Source of the DNA: Vulcanimicrobiota bacterium
Lineage (GTDB): Bacteria > Vulcanimicrobiota > Vulcanimicrobiia > Eremiobacterales > Eremiobacteraceae
DNA: 36,902 nucleotides
Direction of reading: 5' to 3'
Assembly (NCBI GenBank): GCA_019237415.1
Contig: JAFAHD010000048.1
Location: 1 to 36,902 of the forward strand
Shown here: piece by piece, positions 19,870 to 29,769 of the stretch
How the letters are laid out: each line of letters starts with the position of its first letter
Numbering within the stretch: the first letter of the stretch is position 1
Notes under the pieces: generated by a model
The model's database searches: none
What the model was told of the DNA's origin: nothing
What the model saw: only the letters and a program-made list of their open reading frames with translations
Program-made: the position numbers and the translations under genes

Positions 19870-20269
19870 CATCATACGCATCCTCGGGATGCACGTCGCC
19901 GTCAAGATCGGCGCATCCGAGCAAGAGCGCATGCAGCCGCAGTCAGTGGATATGGACCTGGAGCTCGAAGTCGACGGCGGGCCTGCGGCTAGATCGGACG
20001 ATCTAAATGACGCAGTCGACTATGCGCAGGTGTGTGCCAGCTGCGAACGCGTCGCCGCCAACCGTTCATTTGCACTGCTCGAAGCGCTCGGCGCGGCCTG
20101 CCTCGACGCGGTGCTGTCCGACCGGCGCATCCACGCGGCGACGATCCGAATCCGCAAACCCGGCATCCTCGGCGGCGCGACGCCCGAGGTGCAGCTGCGC
20201 CGCACGAATCAAGGCAAGGCCGCTGTGTCCTCAGCGACGAAACAGTCGGTTGATGCCCGAATCCACTGA
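19862..20269 (+). CDS. folB: Dihydroneopterin aldolase (FolB)
   Basis: MADIIRILGMHVAVKIGASEQERMQPQSVDMDLELEVDGGPAARSDDLNDAVDYAQVCASCERVAANRSFALLEALG. GTG 19862 in the frame of the longer listed ORF. Confidence 0.85.
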   Translation: MADIIRILGMHVAVKIGASEQERMQPQSVDMDLELEVDGGPAARSDDLNDAVDYAQVCASCERVAANRSFALLEALGAACLDAVLSDRRIHAATIRIRKPGILGGATPEVQLRRTNQGKAAVSSATKQSVDARIH

Positions 20270-20789
20270 TGGCAACGGTTCTACTGCTGCGTCGCTCTCG
20301 CGCTTCGTGAGCGAACGCGTCGCGCCGCTCGCGAAGGCGTTCGCGTCGACGCCGCTCGCCGAGTTGCGCGTGCGGACGAGCGAGGGTTTCATCCGCCTCG
20401 TCAAGGCGGTGGAAGCGCCGGCGCATCAGCGAGCGGCGCCGCCGAAACCCGCACTGCGCGGCTTCAGGCACCAGCTGTTCCCCACGGTCGAGTCGGGCCA
20501 TCCGTACGACGTCATCAGCGCCGACGTGGTGGGCATTTTCACACCGGCCCGCGACGTGCCGCAACCAGGGGAGCGGCTGGCGGACGACGCGGTCTTGGGC
20601 AACATCGAGGCGTTGAAGCTGCAACATCCCGTGCGCAGCGGCGGCGCGGGCGTCTTGATCGCGCAGGTCGCAGAGGACGGACAGGCGGTCGACTTCGGCG
20701 AGCCGCTGTTCGTCGTCGATCGCGAAGCAGCGGGCAAGCCGCCCCCGTCCGACGCCGTGCCCGAACCAATCGAACCGCCTCGCCTGTAA
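20253..20789 (+). CDS. accB: Biotin carboxyl carrier protein-like (AccB) with divergent attachment motif
   Basis: DVISADVVGIFTPARDVPQPGERLADDAVLGNIEALKLQHPVRSGGAGVLIAQVAEDGQAVDFGEPLFVVD; directly upstream of accC. Confidence 0.82.
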   Translation: MPESTDGNGSTAASLSRFVSERVAPLAKAFASTPLAELRVRTSEGFIRLVKAVEAPAHQRAAPPKPALRGFRHQLFPTVESGHPYDVISADVVGIFTPARDVPQPGERLADDAVLGNIEALKLQHPVRSGGAGVLIAQVAEDGQAVDFGEPLFVVDREAAGKPPPSDAVPEPIEPPRL

Positions 20790-20792
20790 TCG

Positions 20793-22151
<1,359 letters not shown>

Positions 22152-22157
22152 CCGGCG

Positions 22158-22658
22158 ATGGCCAAAGAGCGCCGCGAGCATCGCATCGCACTCGAAGTGC
22201 TTTACGCGGTCGACATCGGCAAAGCGCCGATCGATGAAGCGCTGCGCCAAGCGCGCGAAGGCATCGGCGTGTTCGGCCGGGGCGACGAGGCGGCAGGCGA
22301 AGATCCCTACGAAGCGGTCTTGCCGGCGATGGACGCGCGAGCGGATGCGCCGCGCGCGACGGATTGGGTGCTCGTCGAGCAGCTCGTGCGCGGCACGATC
22401 GCGCGCAAAGACGAGCTGCAGGAGCAGATCGCGCCGCTACTCGAGCGTTGGACGATCGAACGCCTCTCGGGCGTGGATCGCCTGGTCCTCGATCTGGCCG
22501 CCTGGGAGCTGCGCTACCGGCCGAACGCGCAGACCACGGAGATCATCAATCACGCCGTCGAACTCGCCCGCCGGTTGTCGACCGAACAGAGCGGAGCGTT
22601 CGTCAACGGCGTGCTTGATGCGCTCGCGAAGACGCCGCCGCCCGGCGTGAAAGCATGA
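22158..22658 (+). CDS. nusB: Transcription antitermination factor NusB
   Basis: MAKERREHRIALEVLYAVDIG...LVRGTIARKDELQEQIAPLLERWTIERLSGVDRLVLDLAAWELRY...IINHAVELARRLSTEQSGAFVNGVLDALAK. Confidence 0.93.
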   Translation: MAKERREHRIALEVLYAVDIGKAPIDEALRQAREGIGVFGRGDEAAGEDPYEAVLPAMDARADAPRATDWVLVEQLVRGTIARKDELQEQIAPLLERWTIERLSGVDRLVLDLAAWELRYRPNAQTTEIINHAVELARRLSTEQSGAFVNGVLDALAKTPPPGVKA

Positions 22659-24790
22659 ATCCCTGGATCTTGCGCGCGCTGCGCCGGGCGCGCACCATGC
22701 GCTCGCTGCGGACGATCGCGCTGATCGTCATCGGTGTGTCGCTCTTCGTGCTGGCGGCGATCATCGCCGGCGCGATCGCGATCGAAACTGCGTTCGGCCA
22801 AAATCTGCCGGACGTCGACCGGCTGTCGGAAGCCGACTCGGGCACGACGACGACGCGCATCTTGGCGCGCGACGGCACCGTGCTCGCGCGGCTATACGAC
22901 ATGAACCGCGTCTACGTGCCGATCACGGGCATCTCGACCGAGATGAAGCAGGCGATCGTCGCCAGCGAGGACGAGCGCTTCTACGAGCACCGCGGCGTCG
23001 ATCTGCGCGGCATCGTGCGCGCCGCCGTGGCCGACTTCAAACACGAGCAGATCCAAGGCGCGAGCACGATCACGCAGCAGCTCGCGCGCACGCTGTTCCT
23101 CAACCGCAACCGGACGTTCGCGCGTAAGGTGCAAGAGGCGCTGCTCGCGATCGAGCTGGAGCGTTACTACACGAAAGACGAGATCCTCGAGCGGTACCTC
23201 AATCTGATCTACTTCGGCGCGGGTGCGTACGGCGTGCAGGCCGCGAGCCAGGCGTATTTCGGCAAGGACGCGTCCAAACTCACGTTACCTGAAGCGGCGA
23301 TGCTCGCGGGCGTCGTCGCCGCGCCATCGGTCTACTCGCCGTACGTCGACGAATCGGCCGCCAAAGATCGGCAACGCAGGGTGCTCGATCGGATGGTGCT
23401 GCTCGGGGAGATCACGCCGGCTCAAGCGTCAGCGGCAGCCGATACGCCGCTCAAGTATGTCGCAGCCGCGCCGCCGGGCGTCGAGGCGTACAAGTATCCG
23501 TACTTCACGACGTACGTCATCGCCCAACTCGAGAAGAACCTCGGCACCGATCAGATGCTTCACGGCGGGCTGACCGTGTACACGACGCTCGATCCGAAGC
23601 TCGAGCGCATCGCGCAACGATCCGTCACGCAGCTCGTGGAGCAGGGTCGCAAAGAAGGCTACGGCATGCACGAGGGAGCGCTCGTGGCAGAAGATCCCCG
23701 CACGGGCGAGATCCTCGCCATGATCGGCGGCGTCGGCTTCTCGGCGAAGAACCAGTTCAACCGCGCGTGGCAAGCGCGCCGCCAGCCGGGCTCTTCGTTC
23801 AAGGGCTTCGTCTATTCGACGGCGGTCGACCGCGGCACGCCGGTCAGTTCGATCTATTCCGACTCGCCGGTGACGTATCCGGCGGGTGACGGCACGTCGT
23901 ATAGCCCGTCGGATGACGATCACCGCTTCCTCGGCTCGATGACGCTGCGCAAGGCGTTCGCGTTGTCGCGCAATATCGTCGCCGTGAAACTCGCGTACGA
24001 CATCGGGATCGACAATGTCGTGCAGTACGCGCACGCGATGGGCATCACCGAAGATCTCGAGGCCGATTTGTCGCTTGCGCTCGGCACGGCCACCGTCTCT
24101 CCGCTCGACATGGTGTCCGGATATTCGACGATCGCCGCCGGCGGCGTCTACACACCGCCGACCGCGATCCGCTATGTGACCGACCGGTACGGCGCCATCG
24201 TGCTCGACAGCCGCTACCCGAAGCGCAGCGTCGCAATGGCGTCGGGCACGGCGTACATCATGACCAGCTTGATGGAAAGCGTCATCAAAGAAGGCACGGG
24301 CTATCCCAACGCGATTATCGGGCGTCCGGCCGCCGGTAAGACCGGTACGACGTCGAGCTTTCGCGATGCGTGGTTCGTGGGATTCGTGCCGCAGCTCGCC
24401 GCGGCGGTCTGGGTCGGCAACGACGACTACACGCCGATGTACGAATCCTATGGCGGCAACGTTCCGGCGCGCACGTGGGCCAACTTCATGAAACAAGCGC
24501 TCGTCGGCGTGAAGACCGAGGACTTCGTCATGCCGCCGGACGTCGAAGAAGTGCACCTGTGCGCGGCCGGCAATTACCGCGCGCCGGCCGGGTCCGGGGG
24601 ACGAACGGAATATTTCTTGCCGGGCACCGCGCCGCTTGCCACGTGTTACGTGCCGAAAGCATCGCCGCCCCCGCCTGCGGTAAGCAGCCAGAACACGGAT
24701 CTGCAGGCGCCGCCGCCAAGCTCACCGACACCGGCGCCATCCGCCGCTCCAAATCCGACCGCCAGTGCTCAACCTGCCGCTTCTCCTTAG
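22655..24790 (+). CDS. Bifunctional class A penicillin-binding protein (PBP1A-like)
   Basis: EDERFYEHRGVDLRGIVRA...GASTITQQLARTLFL (transglycosylase); PGSSFKGFVY, SRN, KTGTTSSFRDAWFVG (transpeptidase); Pro-rich C-terminal tail. Confidence 0.96.
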   Translation: MNPWILRALRRARTMRSLRTIALIVIGVSLFVLAAIIAGAIAIETAFGQNLPDVDRLSEADSGTTTTRILARDGTVLARLYDMNRVYVPITGISTEMKQAIVASEDERFYEHRGVDLRGIVRAAVADFKHEQIQGASTITQQLARTLFLNRNRTFARKVQEALLAIELERYYTKDEILERYLNLIYFGAGAYGVQAASQAYFGKDASKLTLPEAAMLAGVVAAPSVYSPYVDESAAKDRQRRVLDRMVLLGEITPAQASAAADTPLKYVAAAPPGVEAYKYPYFTTYVIAQLEKNLGTDQMLHGGLTVYTTLDPKLERIAQRSVTQLVEQGRKEGYGMHEGALVAEDPRTGEILAMIGGVGFSAKNQFNRAWQARRQPGSSFKGFVYSTAVDRGTPVSSIYSDSPVTYPAGDGTSYSPSDDDHRFLGSMTLRKAFALSRNIVAVKLAYDIGIDNVVQYAHAMGITEDLEADLSLALGTATVSPLDMVSGYSTIAAGGVYTPPTAIRYVTDRYGAIVLDSRYPKRSVAMASGTAYIMTSLMESVIKEGTGYPNAIIGRPAAGKTGTTSSFRDAWFVGFVPQLAAAVWVGNDDYTPMYESYGGNVPARTWANFMKQALVGVKTEDFVMPPDVEEVHLCAAGNYRAPAGSGGRTEYFLPGTAPLATCYVPKASPPPPAVSSQNTDLQAPPPSSPTPAPSAAPNPTASAQPAASP

Positions 24791-26051
24791 CGCCGCGCCG
24801 CTGACCGTTTCGCAGTTCGCGCGAGCGGTCGAAGGCGCGCTGCAGGCATCGTTCCCGTCGCCGGTTCGCGTGCACGGCGAAGTTTCGGGTGCGCACTTCG
24901 CCGCGGCGAGCGGCCATACGTATTTCGATCTCAAGGACCAGTACTCGGTCGTGCGCTGCGTCTGCTGGGCGACCAGCGAAGCGGCCTCGTACATCGCCGA
25001 CGTTGCGCGCGACGGCGCGGCCCTCGAGGTCGTCGCCGACGTACGATCGTATGCGAAGCGCAGCGAGTATCAGCTCAGCGTGCTCGAAGCGGTACCGGTC
25101 GGACGTGGTCGTCTCTTCCGCCTGTTCGAGGCGCTCAAAGCGAAACTCGCCGTAGAAGGCCTGTTCGACGACGCGCGCAAGCGCGCCATCCCGCCGTTCG
25201 TGCGCGAGGTCGCAATCGTCACGAGCCGCGACGGCATGGCGCTGCACGACTTCATCACCGCGGCGCGCGCGCGCGGTGCGCACGTGCGCATCACGCTGGT
25301 CAATGCGCCGGTCCAGGGCGAGGCGGCTGCACCCGCGTTGGCGGCGGCGATCAGGCGCGCGGGCCGGCTCGGCGTCGATGCTGTGGTGATCGCGCGCGGC
25401 GGCGGATCGCTCGAAGACCTGTGGGCCTTCAACACGGAGATCGTAGCGCGCGCGATCGTCGCGTCGGCGCGCCCGGTGATCAGCGCGGTCGGGCACGAGG
25501 GCGACGTGACGATCGCCGATCTCGTCGCAGACCGCCGGGTCGCCACCCCGACCGCGGCTGCCGTGCTGGTCGCCGGCGAGTGGGCGAAATTGGTCGAGCG
25601 GTTCGCTGAGCTTTCCCAGCGGTTGGCGCGAACGATGCGGCTGTTCATCGCATCTGCGGTGCAGCAGCTCGACGATCTCTCGAGCGGTCTGAAACGCAAC
25701 GATCCGCGGATCCGGCTTGAAGACTTGCGCCGGCGTACGCGCGAGGCCGAACGAGCGCTGCGGCAATCGTTCGCGCGGTCGCAGGAGGAGCGGCGGGGCC
25801 GGCTCGCCGGTGCGGTTGCAGGCCTGACGGCACTCGGTCCGCTTCAAACGCTCGCGCGAGGCTACGCGATCGTTTTCGACGGCTCCGGCCAGGTCCTCAC
25901 GGACGCGCGGCGCGCGAGGCTGGGGCAAGAGATCGACGTGCTGCTTCGGAGCGGCTCCCTCAGAGCAGATGTCGTGGCGCATTCGTCGGAACGCGCTGCC
26001 AAGGAGGTGCGCGATGGGCGAGTCGCCCTCGAAGAAGAAGCGCAAGACTGA
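24765..26051 (+). CDS. xseA: Exodeoxyribonuclease VII large subunit
   Basis: VHGEVSGAHFAAASGHTYFDLKDQYSVVRCVCW...VAIVTSRDGMALHDFITAARARGAHVRITLVNAPVQGEAA...VIARGGGSLEDLWAFNTEIVARAI...PVISAVGHEGDVTIADLVADRRVATPTAAA. Confidence 0.96.
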   Translation: MLNLPLLLSAAPLTVSQFARAVEGALQASFPSPVRVHGEVSGAHFAAASGHTYFDLKDQYSVVRCVCWATSEAASYIADVARDGAALEVVADVRSYAKRSEYQLSVLEAVPVGRGRLFRLFEALKAKLAVEGLFDDARKRAIPPFVREVAIVTSRDGMALHDFITAARARGAHVRITLVNAPVQGEAAAPALAAAIRRAGRLGVDAVVIARGGGSLEDLWAFNTEIVARAIVASARPVISAVGHEGDVTIADLVADRRVATPTAAAVLVAGEWAKLVERFAELSQRLARTMRLFIASAVQQLDDLSSGLKRNDPRIRLEDLRRRTREAERALRQSFARSQEERRGRLAGAVAGLTALGPLQTLARGYAIVFDGSGQVLTDARRARLGQEIDVLLRSGSLRADVVAHSSERAAKEVRDGRVALEEEAQD

Positions 26052-26250
26052 CGAGGGCCCGACCTTTGAGGAGGCGCTGGCGCGCCTCGAGGTCATCGTG
26101 GCCCGCCTCGACGACGGGGATCTGCCCCTCGCGCAGGCGCTTTCCTTATATAAGGAAGGAAATGTGCTCGCCAAGCGCTGCCGTGCGCTCTTGACGCGGG
26201 CCGAGGTCGAAGTGAAAGAGGCGTTGGCGGGCGACGCGCCGCCGCAATGA
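26014..26250 (+). CDS. xseB: Exodeoxyribonuclease VII small subunit
   Basis: TFEEALARLEVIVARLDDGDLPLAQALSLYKEGNVLAKRCRALLTRAEVEVKEAL. Start at ATG 26014. Confidence 0.93.
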   Translation: MGESPSKKKRKTDEGPTFEEALARLEVIVARLDDGDLPLAQALSLYKEGNVLAKRCRALLTRAEVEVKEALAGDAPPQ

Positions 26251-26272
26251 CCGAGAGCCCCGCGCGGCCGAG

Positions 26273-27082
26273 ATGACCAAGCGCCGTCTCGACGCCGTCG
26301 TCGCGGAGCGGTTCGGGCTCTCGCGGGCGCGTGCGCAGGCGCTGATCCTAGCCGGTCGCGTCAAGCTCGGCGGCGAGCCGCACCGCAAGGCGGGCGAGTT
26401 CGTGCCGCCGGACGCCGTGCTCGTCGTCGAGGATGATGCGCGCTACGTCGGCCGTGGCGGTGCCAAGCTGGAGCGCGCTCTGGACGAGTTCGACTGGTCG
26501 CCGGACGGCCTGCGCTGTCTGGATGTCGGCGCGTCGACAGGCGGATTCACGGATTGCCTGTTGCAGCGCGGCGCCGTCTCCGTGACGGCGGTGGACGTCG
26601 GTTACGGGCAGATCGCGTGGTCGCTGCGCAACGACCCGCGCGTTCGGCTGTTCGAGCGCTGCAACTTCCGCCACGCCACGGCGCAGGAACTCGGAGGCCC
26701 GTTCGGATTCGCAACTGCGGATGTGTCGTTCATCTCGCTCACCGCGATCGCGCCTGCGCTCACCGCGATGCTCGAGCCGGGCGCGCGATGCGTCGTGCTT
26801 GTGAAGCCCCAGTTCGAAGCTGGCCGCGGCAACGTGTCGCGCGGCGGCGTCGTGCGCGACCAGCAGACGCAGGCGCAAGCGATCGAGCGCGTGGCGGCGT
26901 CCTTTGCGCGCGCAGGGCTCTCGCCGCAGAAGCTCACGTTTTCGCCGCTGCTCGGCCCAGCGGGAAACATCGAGTTCTTGCTCGGCGCGTGCCGAGCCGA
27001 TGTAGGAGCGCGTCCACTGAACGCGCTGCCGTTCGACAATGCGGGGGTTGTCGAAAAGGCCCACGAAACGCTCCTGCGATGA
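26273..27082 (+). CDS. tlyA: TlyA-family rRNA (cytidine-2'-O)-methyltransferase
   Basis: RLDAVVAERFGLSRARAQALILAGRVKLGG (S4) + YVGRGGAKLERALDEF...CLDVGASTGGFTDCLLQRGAVSVTAVDVGYGQIAWSLRNDPRV. Confidence 0.95.
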   Translation: MTKRRLDAVVAERFGLSRARAQALILAGRVKLGGEPHRKAGEFVPPDAVLVVEDDARYVGRGGAKLERALDEFDWSPDGLRCLDVGASTGGFTDCLLQRGAVSVTAVDVGYGQIAWSLRNDPRVRLFERCNFRHATAQELGGPFGFATADVSFISLTAIAPALTAMLEPGARCVVLVKPQFEAGRGNVSRGGVVRDQQTQAQAIERVAASFARAGLSPQKLTFSPLLGPAGNIEFLLGACRADVGARPLNALPFDNAGVVEKAHETLLR

Positions 27083-27963
27083 AGGCCGGCGAGCATCTGG
27101 CTGTTGCGAACCTCGCGCTCTACGTCGATACCGAGCGCCACGAGGCCGTCGACGCCGCGAAAACCATCGCCGGAATCGCTGCAGAGCTGGGCGTCGCGCT
27201 GCAGGTCGGCGAGCCGCAAGCATCAGCGTTGCGTCTCAACGGCGCGGCTGCATCGGGCTTCCCGAAATCCGCTGGATTACTCGTGTCGCTAGGCGGCGAT
27301 GGCACGCTGCTGCGCGCAGCGCACATCGCCGCGGCGTTCGACGTGCCGATCATCGGCGTCGACTTCGGCCGCATGGGGTTTCTCACGCAGATCGAGCGCA
27401 AGGACTTCGAGGCCGTCATCCCGCGGCTGCTGCGGCATGGATTCAAGACCGAAGACCGGACAGCGTTGGACGCGAGCGTCGCCGGCGTTGGACAGCATTT
27501 CTTCGCGCTCAACGACATCTTTCTCGACCGCAGCAACCACGGCAACCTCATGACGCTCGGCATCTCGATCGGCGGCAGGCTCGTCGCGAACATCCCCGCG
27601 GACGGCATCGTGGTCGCGAGCCCGACCGGATCGACCGCATACTTCCTCTCCGCGGGTGGTCCGATCATGGCGCCGGGGCTCGACGCGTTCGGCATCGCGC
27701 CCATCAACCCGCACACGCTGTTCTCCCGGCCGCTCGTCGTGAGCGCGTCCGAAGTCATCAACATCGAGGTGCCCAAGGATGAGCGCGGCGCCAATCTCTA
27801 CGTCGACGGCAAACGCGAAGTGGATGTTCCGCCGGGATCGGTCGTGGAGATCAAGCGCGCTGCGCACCCGGTGAAGTTCGTACGGCTCGACGAGCGTCAT
27901 TTCTTCGTGATGCTTGAGCGTAAGCTGCACTGGGGTGCGTCCATCAAGCGTTCCATCGAATGA
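27079..27963 (+). CDS. nadK: NAD kinase
   Basis: LLVSLGGDGTLLRAAHIAAAFDVPIIGVDFGRMGFLTQ...DGIVVASPTGSTAYFLSAGGPIMAPGLDAFGIAPINPHTLFSRPLVV. Start ATG 27079, overlapping the tlyA stop. Confidence 0.95.
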   Translation: MKAGEHLAVANLALYVDTERHEAVDAAKTIAGIAAELGVALQVGEPQASALRLNGAAASGFPKSAGLLVSLGGDGTLLRAAHIAAAFDVPIIGVDFGRMGFLTQIERKDFEAVIPRLLRHGFKTEDRTALDASVAGVGQHFFALNDIFLDRSNHGNLMTLGISIGGRLVANIPADGIVVASPTGSTAYFLSAGGPIMAPGLDAFGIAPINPHTLFSRPLVVSASEVINIEVPKDERGANLYVDGKREVDVPPGSVVEIKRAAHPVKFVRLDERHFFVMLERKLHWGASIKRSIE

Positions 27964-29636
27964 CGAGCGCGATGCTGCGCTCGCTGACCGTTCAGGGTTT
28001 CGGCCTCATCGATCTCACGTCGGTCGACCTTGAGCCGGGGCTCAACGCCTTCACCGGTGAGACGGGCGGCGGCAAGTCCATGGTGATCGATGCGCTGGGA
28101 TTCGTGTTCGGCGAACGCGCCGGGGCAGATGTCGTGCGCTCGGGTGCCGACAAGGCGACGGTGTTCGCAGAAGTGCAGCCGAATGCGACGGCGCTTGCGT
28201 GGCTCAAAGAGAACGCGCTCGAAGCAGAAGACGACGCGCTCGTGCTGAGCCGCGAGTACTCGGCCTCCGGGCGGTCGTCTGCGCGCGTGAACGGCAAGCC
28301 GGTGACCGCGGGCCAGCTGCGCGAACTGGCGGACATCATGCTCGATGTCGTCGGACAGCACGAGCACCAGAAGTTGTTGCAACCGGCCGCGCACCTCGAC
28401 ATGCTCGACGCGTATGCCGGAGAGGATGCGCTCACCAAGCGTGATGAGGTCGCGGCGCTGGTCACCGCGTCGCGTGCGCTTGCTCGCGAGCTGCACGAGT
28501 TGCGCACGTCGGGCGATCAATCACTGCGCGCGCTCGAGGATGCCAGGTTTGCCGCCGCGGAGATCCGCGATGCGAAGCTCGAACCCGGCGAGATGGAGTC
28601 GTTGCGCGAACGCCGCTCCATGCTCGCACACGCCGCGAAGATCGCGCAGGCGGTGGAGACCGCGATCGATGCGATCGACGATGTAGACCGCGGCGCGACG
28701 GCGCAGCTAGGCCGCGCTTCATCAGCGCTCGGCGGCATCTCGGCGTACGCGTCGTCGCTGCGCGACTTCTCGGACCAAGCGAAGGGTCTGCAGAGCGCCG
28801 CGCAAGATCTTAGCTTTGCGCTCGCGGCGTTGCGCGAAGAAGGCGCGTTTGATCCGGGTCAGCTCGACGAGGTCGAGAACCGGCTCGCGCTGCTCGAGCG
28901 GGTGCTGCATAAGTACGGTCCCTCGCTCGAAGAGGCGATGACCGCTCGCGAGCGTTTTGAAGCGCAGGCGAACAAGCTGGAAAACCGCGAGGCCGAAATC
29001 GCTCGGCTCGAAGGGCAACAGGCGCACACGGATGCGGAACTAGGCGCTGCCGCCGGCGCGCTCACCAGGCTTCGCAAAGACGCTGCCGCGAAGTTGGCGG
29101 CACGAGTCGAAGCCGAGTTGCAACGGCTCAATATGAAGGGTGCGACGTTCGCGTGCGTGGTCGAGGCCTCCAGCGATATCACAGCAACCGGCGGCGATGA
29201 AGTCGAGTTTATGGCGGCCTTAAATCCCAAAGAGCCGGAGCGCGCGATCGCAAAAAGCGCGTCGGGCGGCGAGCTGGCACGATTGCTGCTGGCACTCAAG
29301 ATGGCGTTCGCGAAAGTCGATCCGCACCCGATCGTCGTGCTCGACGAGATCGACGCAGGCATCGGCGGCGCGGCAGCCAGGGCGGTCGGCGAGCGGATCG
29401 CGGAACTCGCGCAAGGCGTGCAGGTGCTGTGCGTGACGCACCTCGCCCAGATCGCGACCTTCGCGCAACGTCACATCGTCATGGAGAAGGCGACGAAGCA
29501 GGGCCGCTCGGTGATCGCCGCGCGCGGGCTGGACGGCAAGGACGAGATCCGTGGCGAAATCGCACGTATGCTCGCAGGGGACGCGCAAAGCGCGGAAGCG
29601 CTGCGCCACGCGGAAGCGCTGCTCAAGAACAAGTGA
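27960..29636 (+). CDS. recN: DNA repair protein RecN
   Basis: LRSLTVQGFGLIDLTSVDLEPGLNAFTGETGGGKSMVIDALGFVFGERA...ASGGELARLLLALKMAFA...VVLDEIDAGIGGAAARAVGERIAELAQGVQVLCVTHLAQIA. Confidence 0.96.
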   Translation: MTSAMLRSLTVQGFGLIDLTSVDLEPGLNAFTGETGGGKSMVIDALGFVFGERAGADVVRSGADKATVFAEVQPNATALAWLKENALEAEDDALVLSREYSASGRSSARVNGKPVTAGQLRELADIMLDVVGQHEHQKLLQPAAHLDMLDAYAGEDALTKRDEVAALVTASRALARELHELRTSGDQSLRALEDARFAAAEIRDAKLEPGEMESLRERRSMLAHAAKIAQAVETAIDAIDDVDRGATAQLGRASSALGGISAYASSLRDFSDQAKGLQSAAQDLSFALAALREEGAFDPGQLDEVENRLALLERVLHKYGPSLEEAMTARERFEAQANKLENREAEIARLEGQQAHTDAELGAAAGALTRLRKDAAAKLAARVEAELQRLNMKGATFACVVEASSDITATGGDEVEFMAALNPKEPERAIAKSASGGELARLLLALKMAFAKVDPHPIVVLDEIDAGIGGAAARAVGERIAELAQGVQVLCVTHLAQIATFAQRHIVMEKATKQGRSVIAARGLDGKDEIRGEIARMLAGDAQSAEALRHAEALLKNK

Positions 29637-29769
29637 ATGCCGGGAACTCCCGGCTCGTGTCCCACGTTCTTATTGGTAAGTCCGGCAGGCTGACGAAGAG
29701 CGTCTTAGGCAGCCGCCGAACGGCTTGAGTAGCCCTTCGCGAACGTGCAACGCATGTGAGGAGTCTGTG

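Noticed and set aside
24528-26174. 548-aa minus-strand ORF opposite PBP1A/xseA
   Set aside because: Shadow ORF with Arg-rich low-complexity content; the plus strand encodes PBP1A tail and XseA.
29637-29769. Hairpin GCCGGG-AACT-CCCGGC after recN as a terminator or riboswitch
   Set aside because: No T-tract and no match to a known riboswitch consensus I could recognise.
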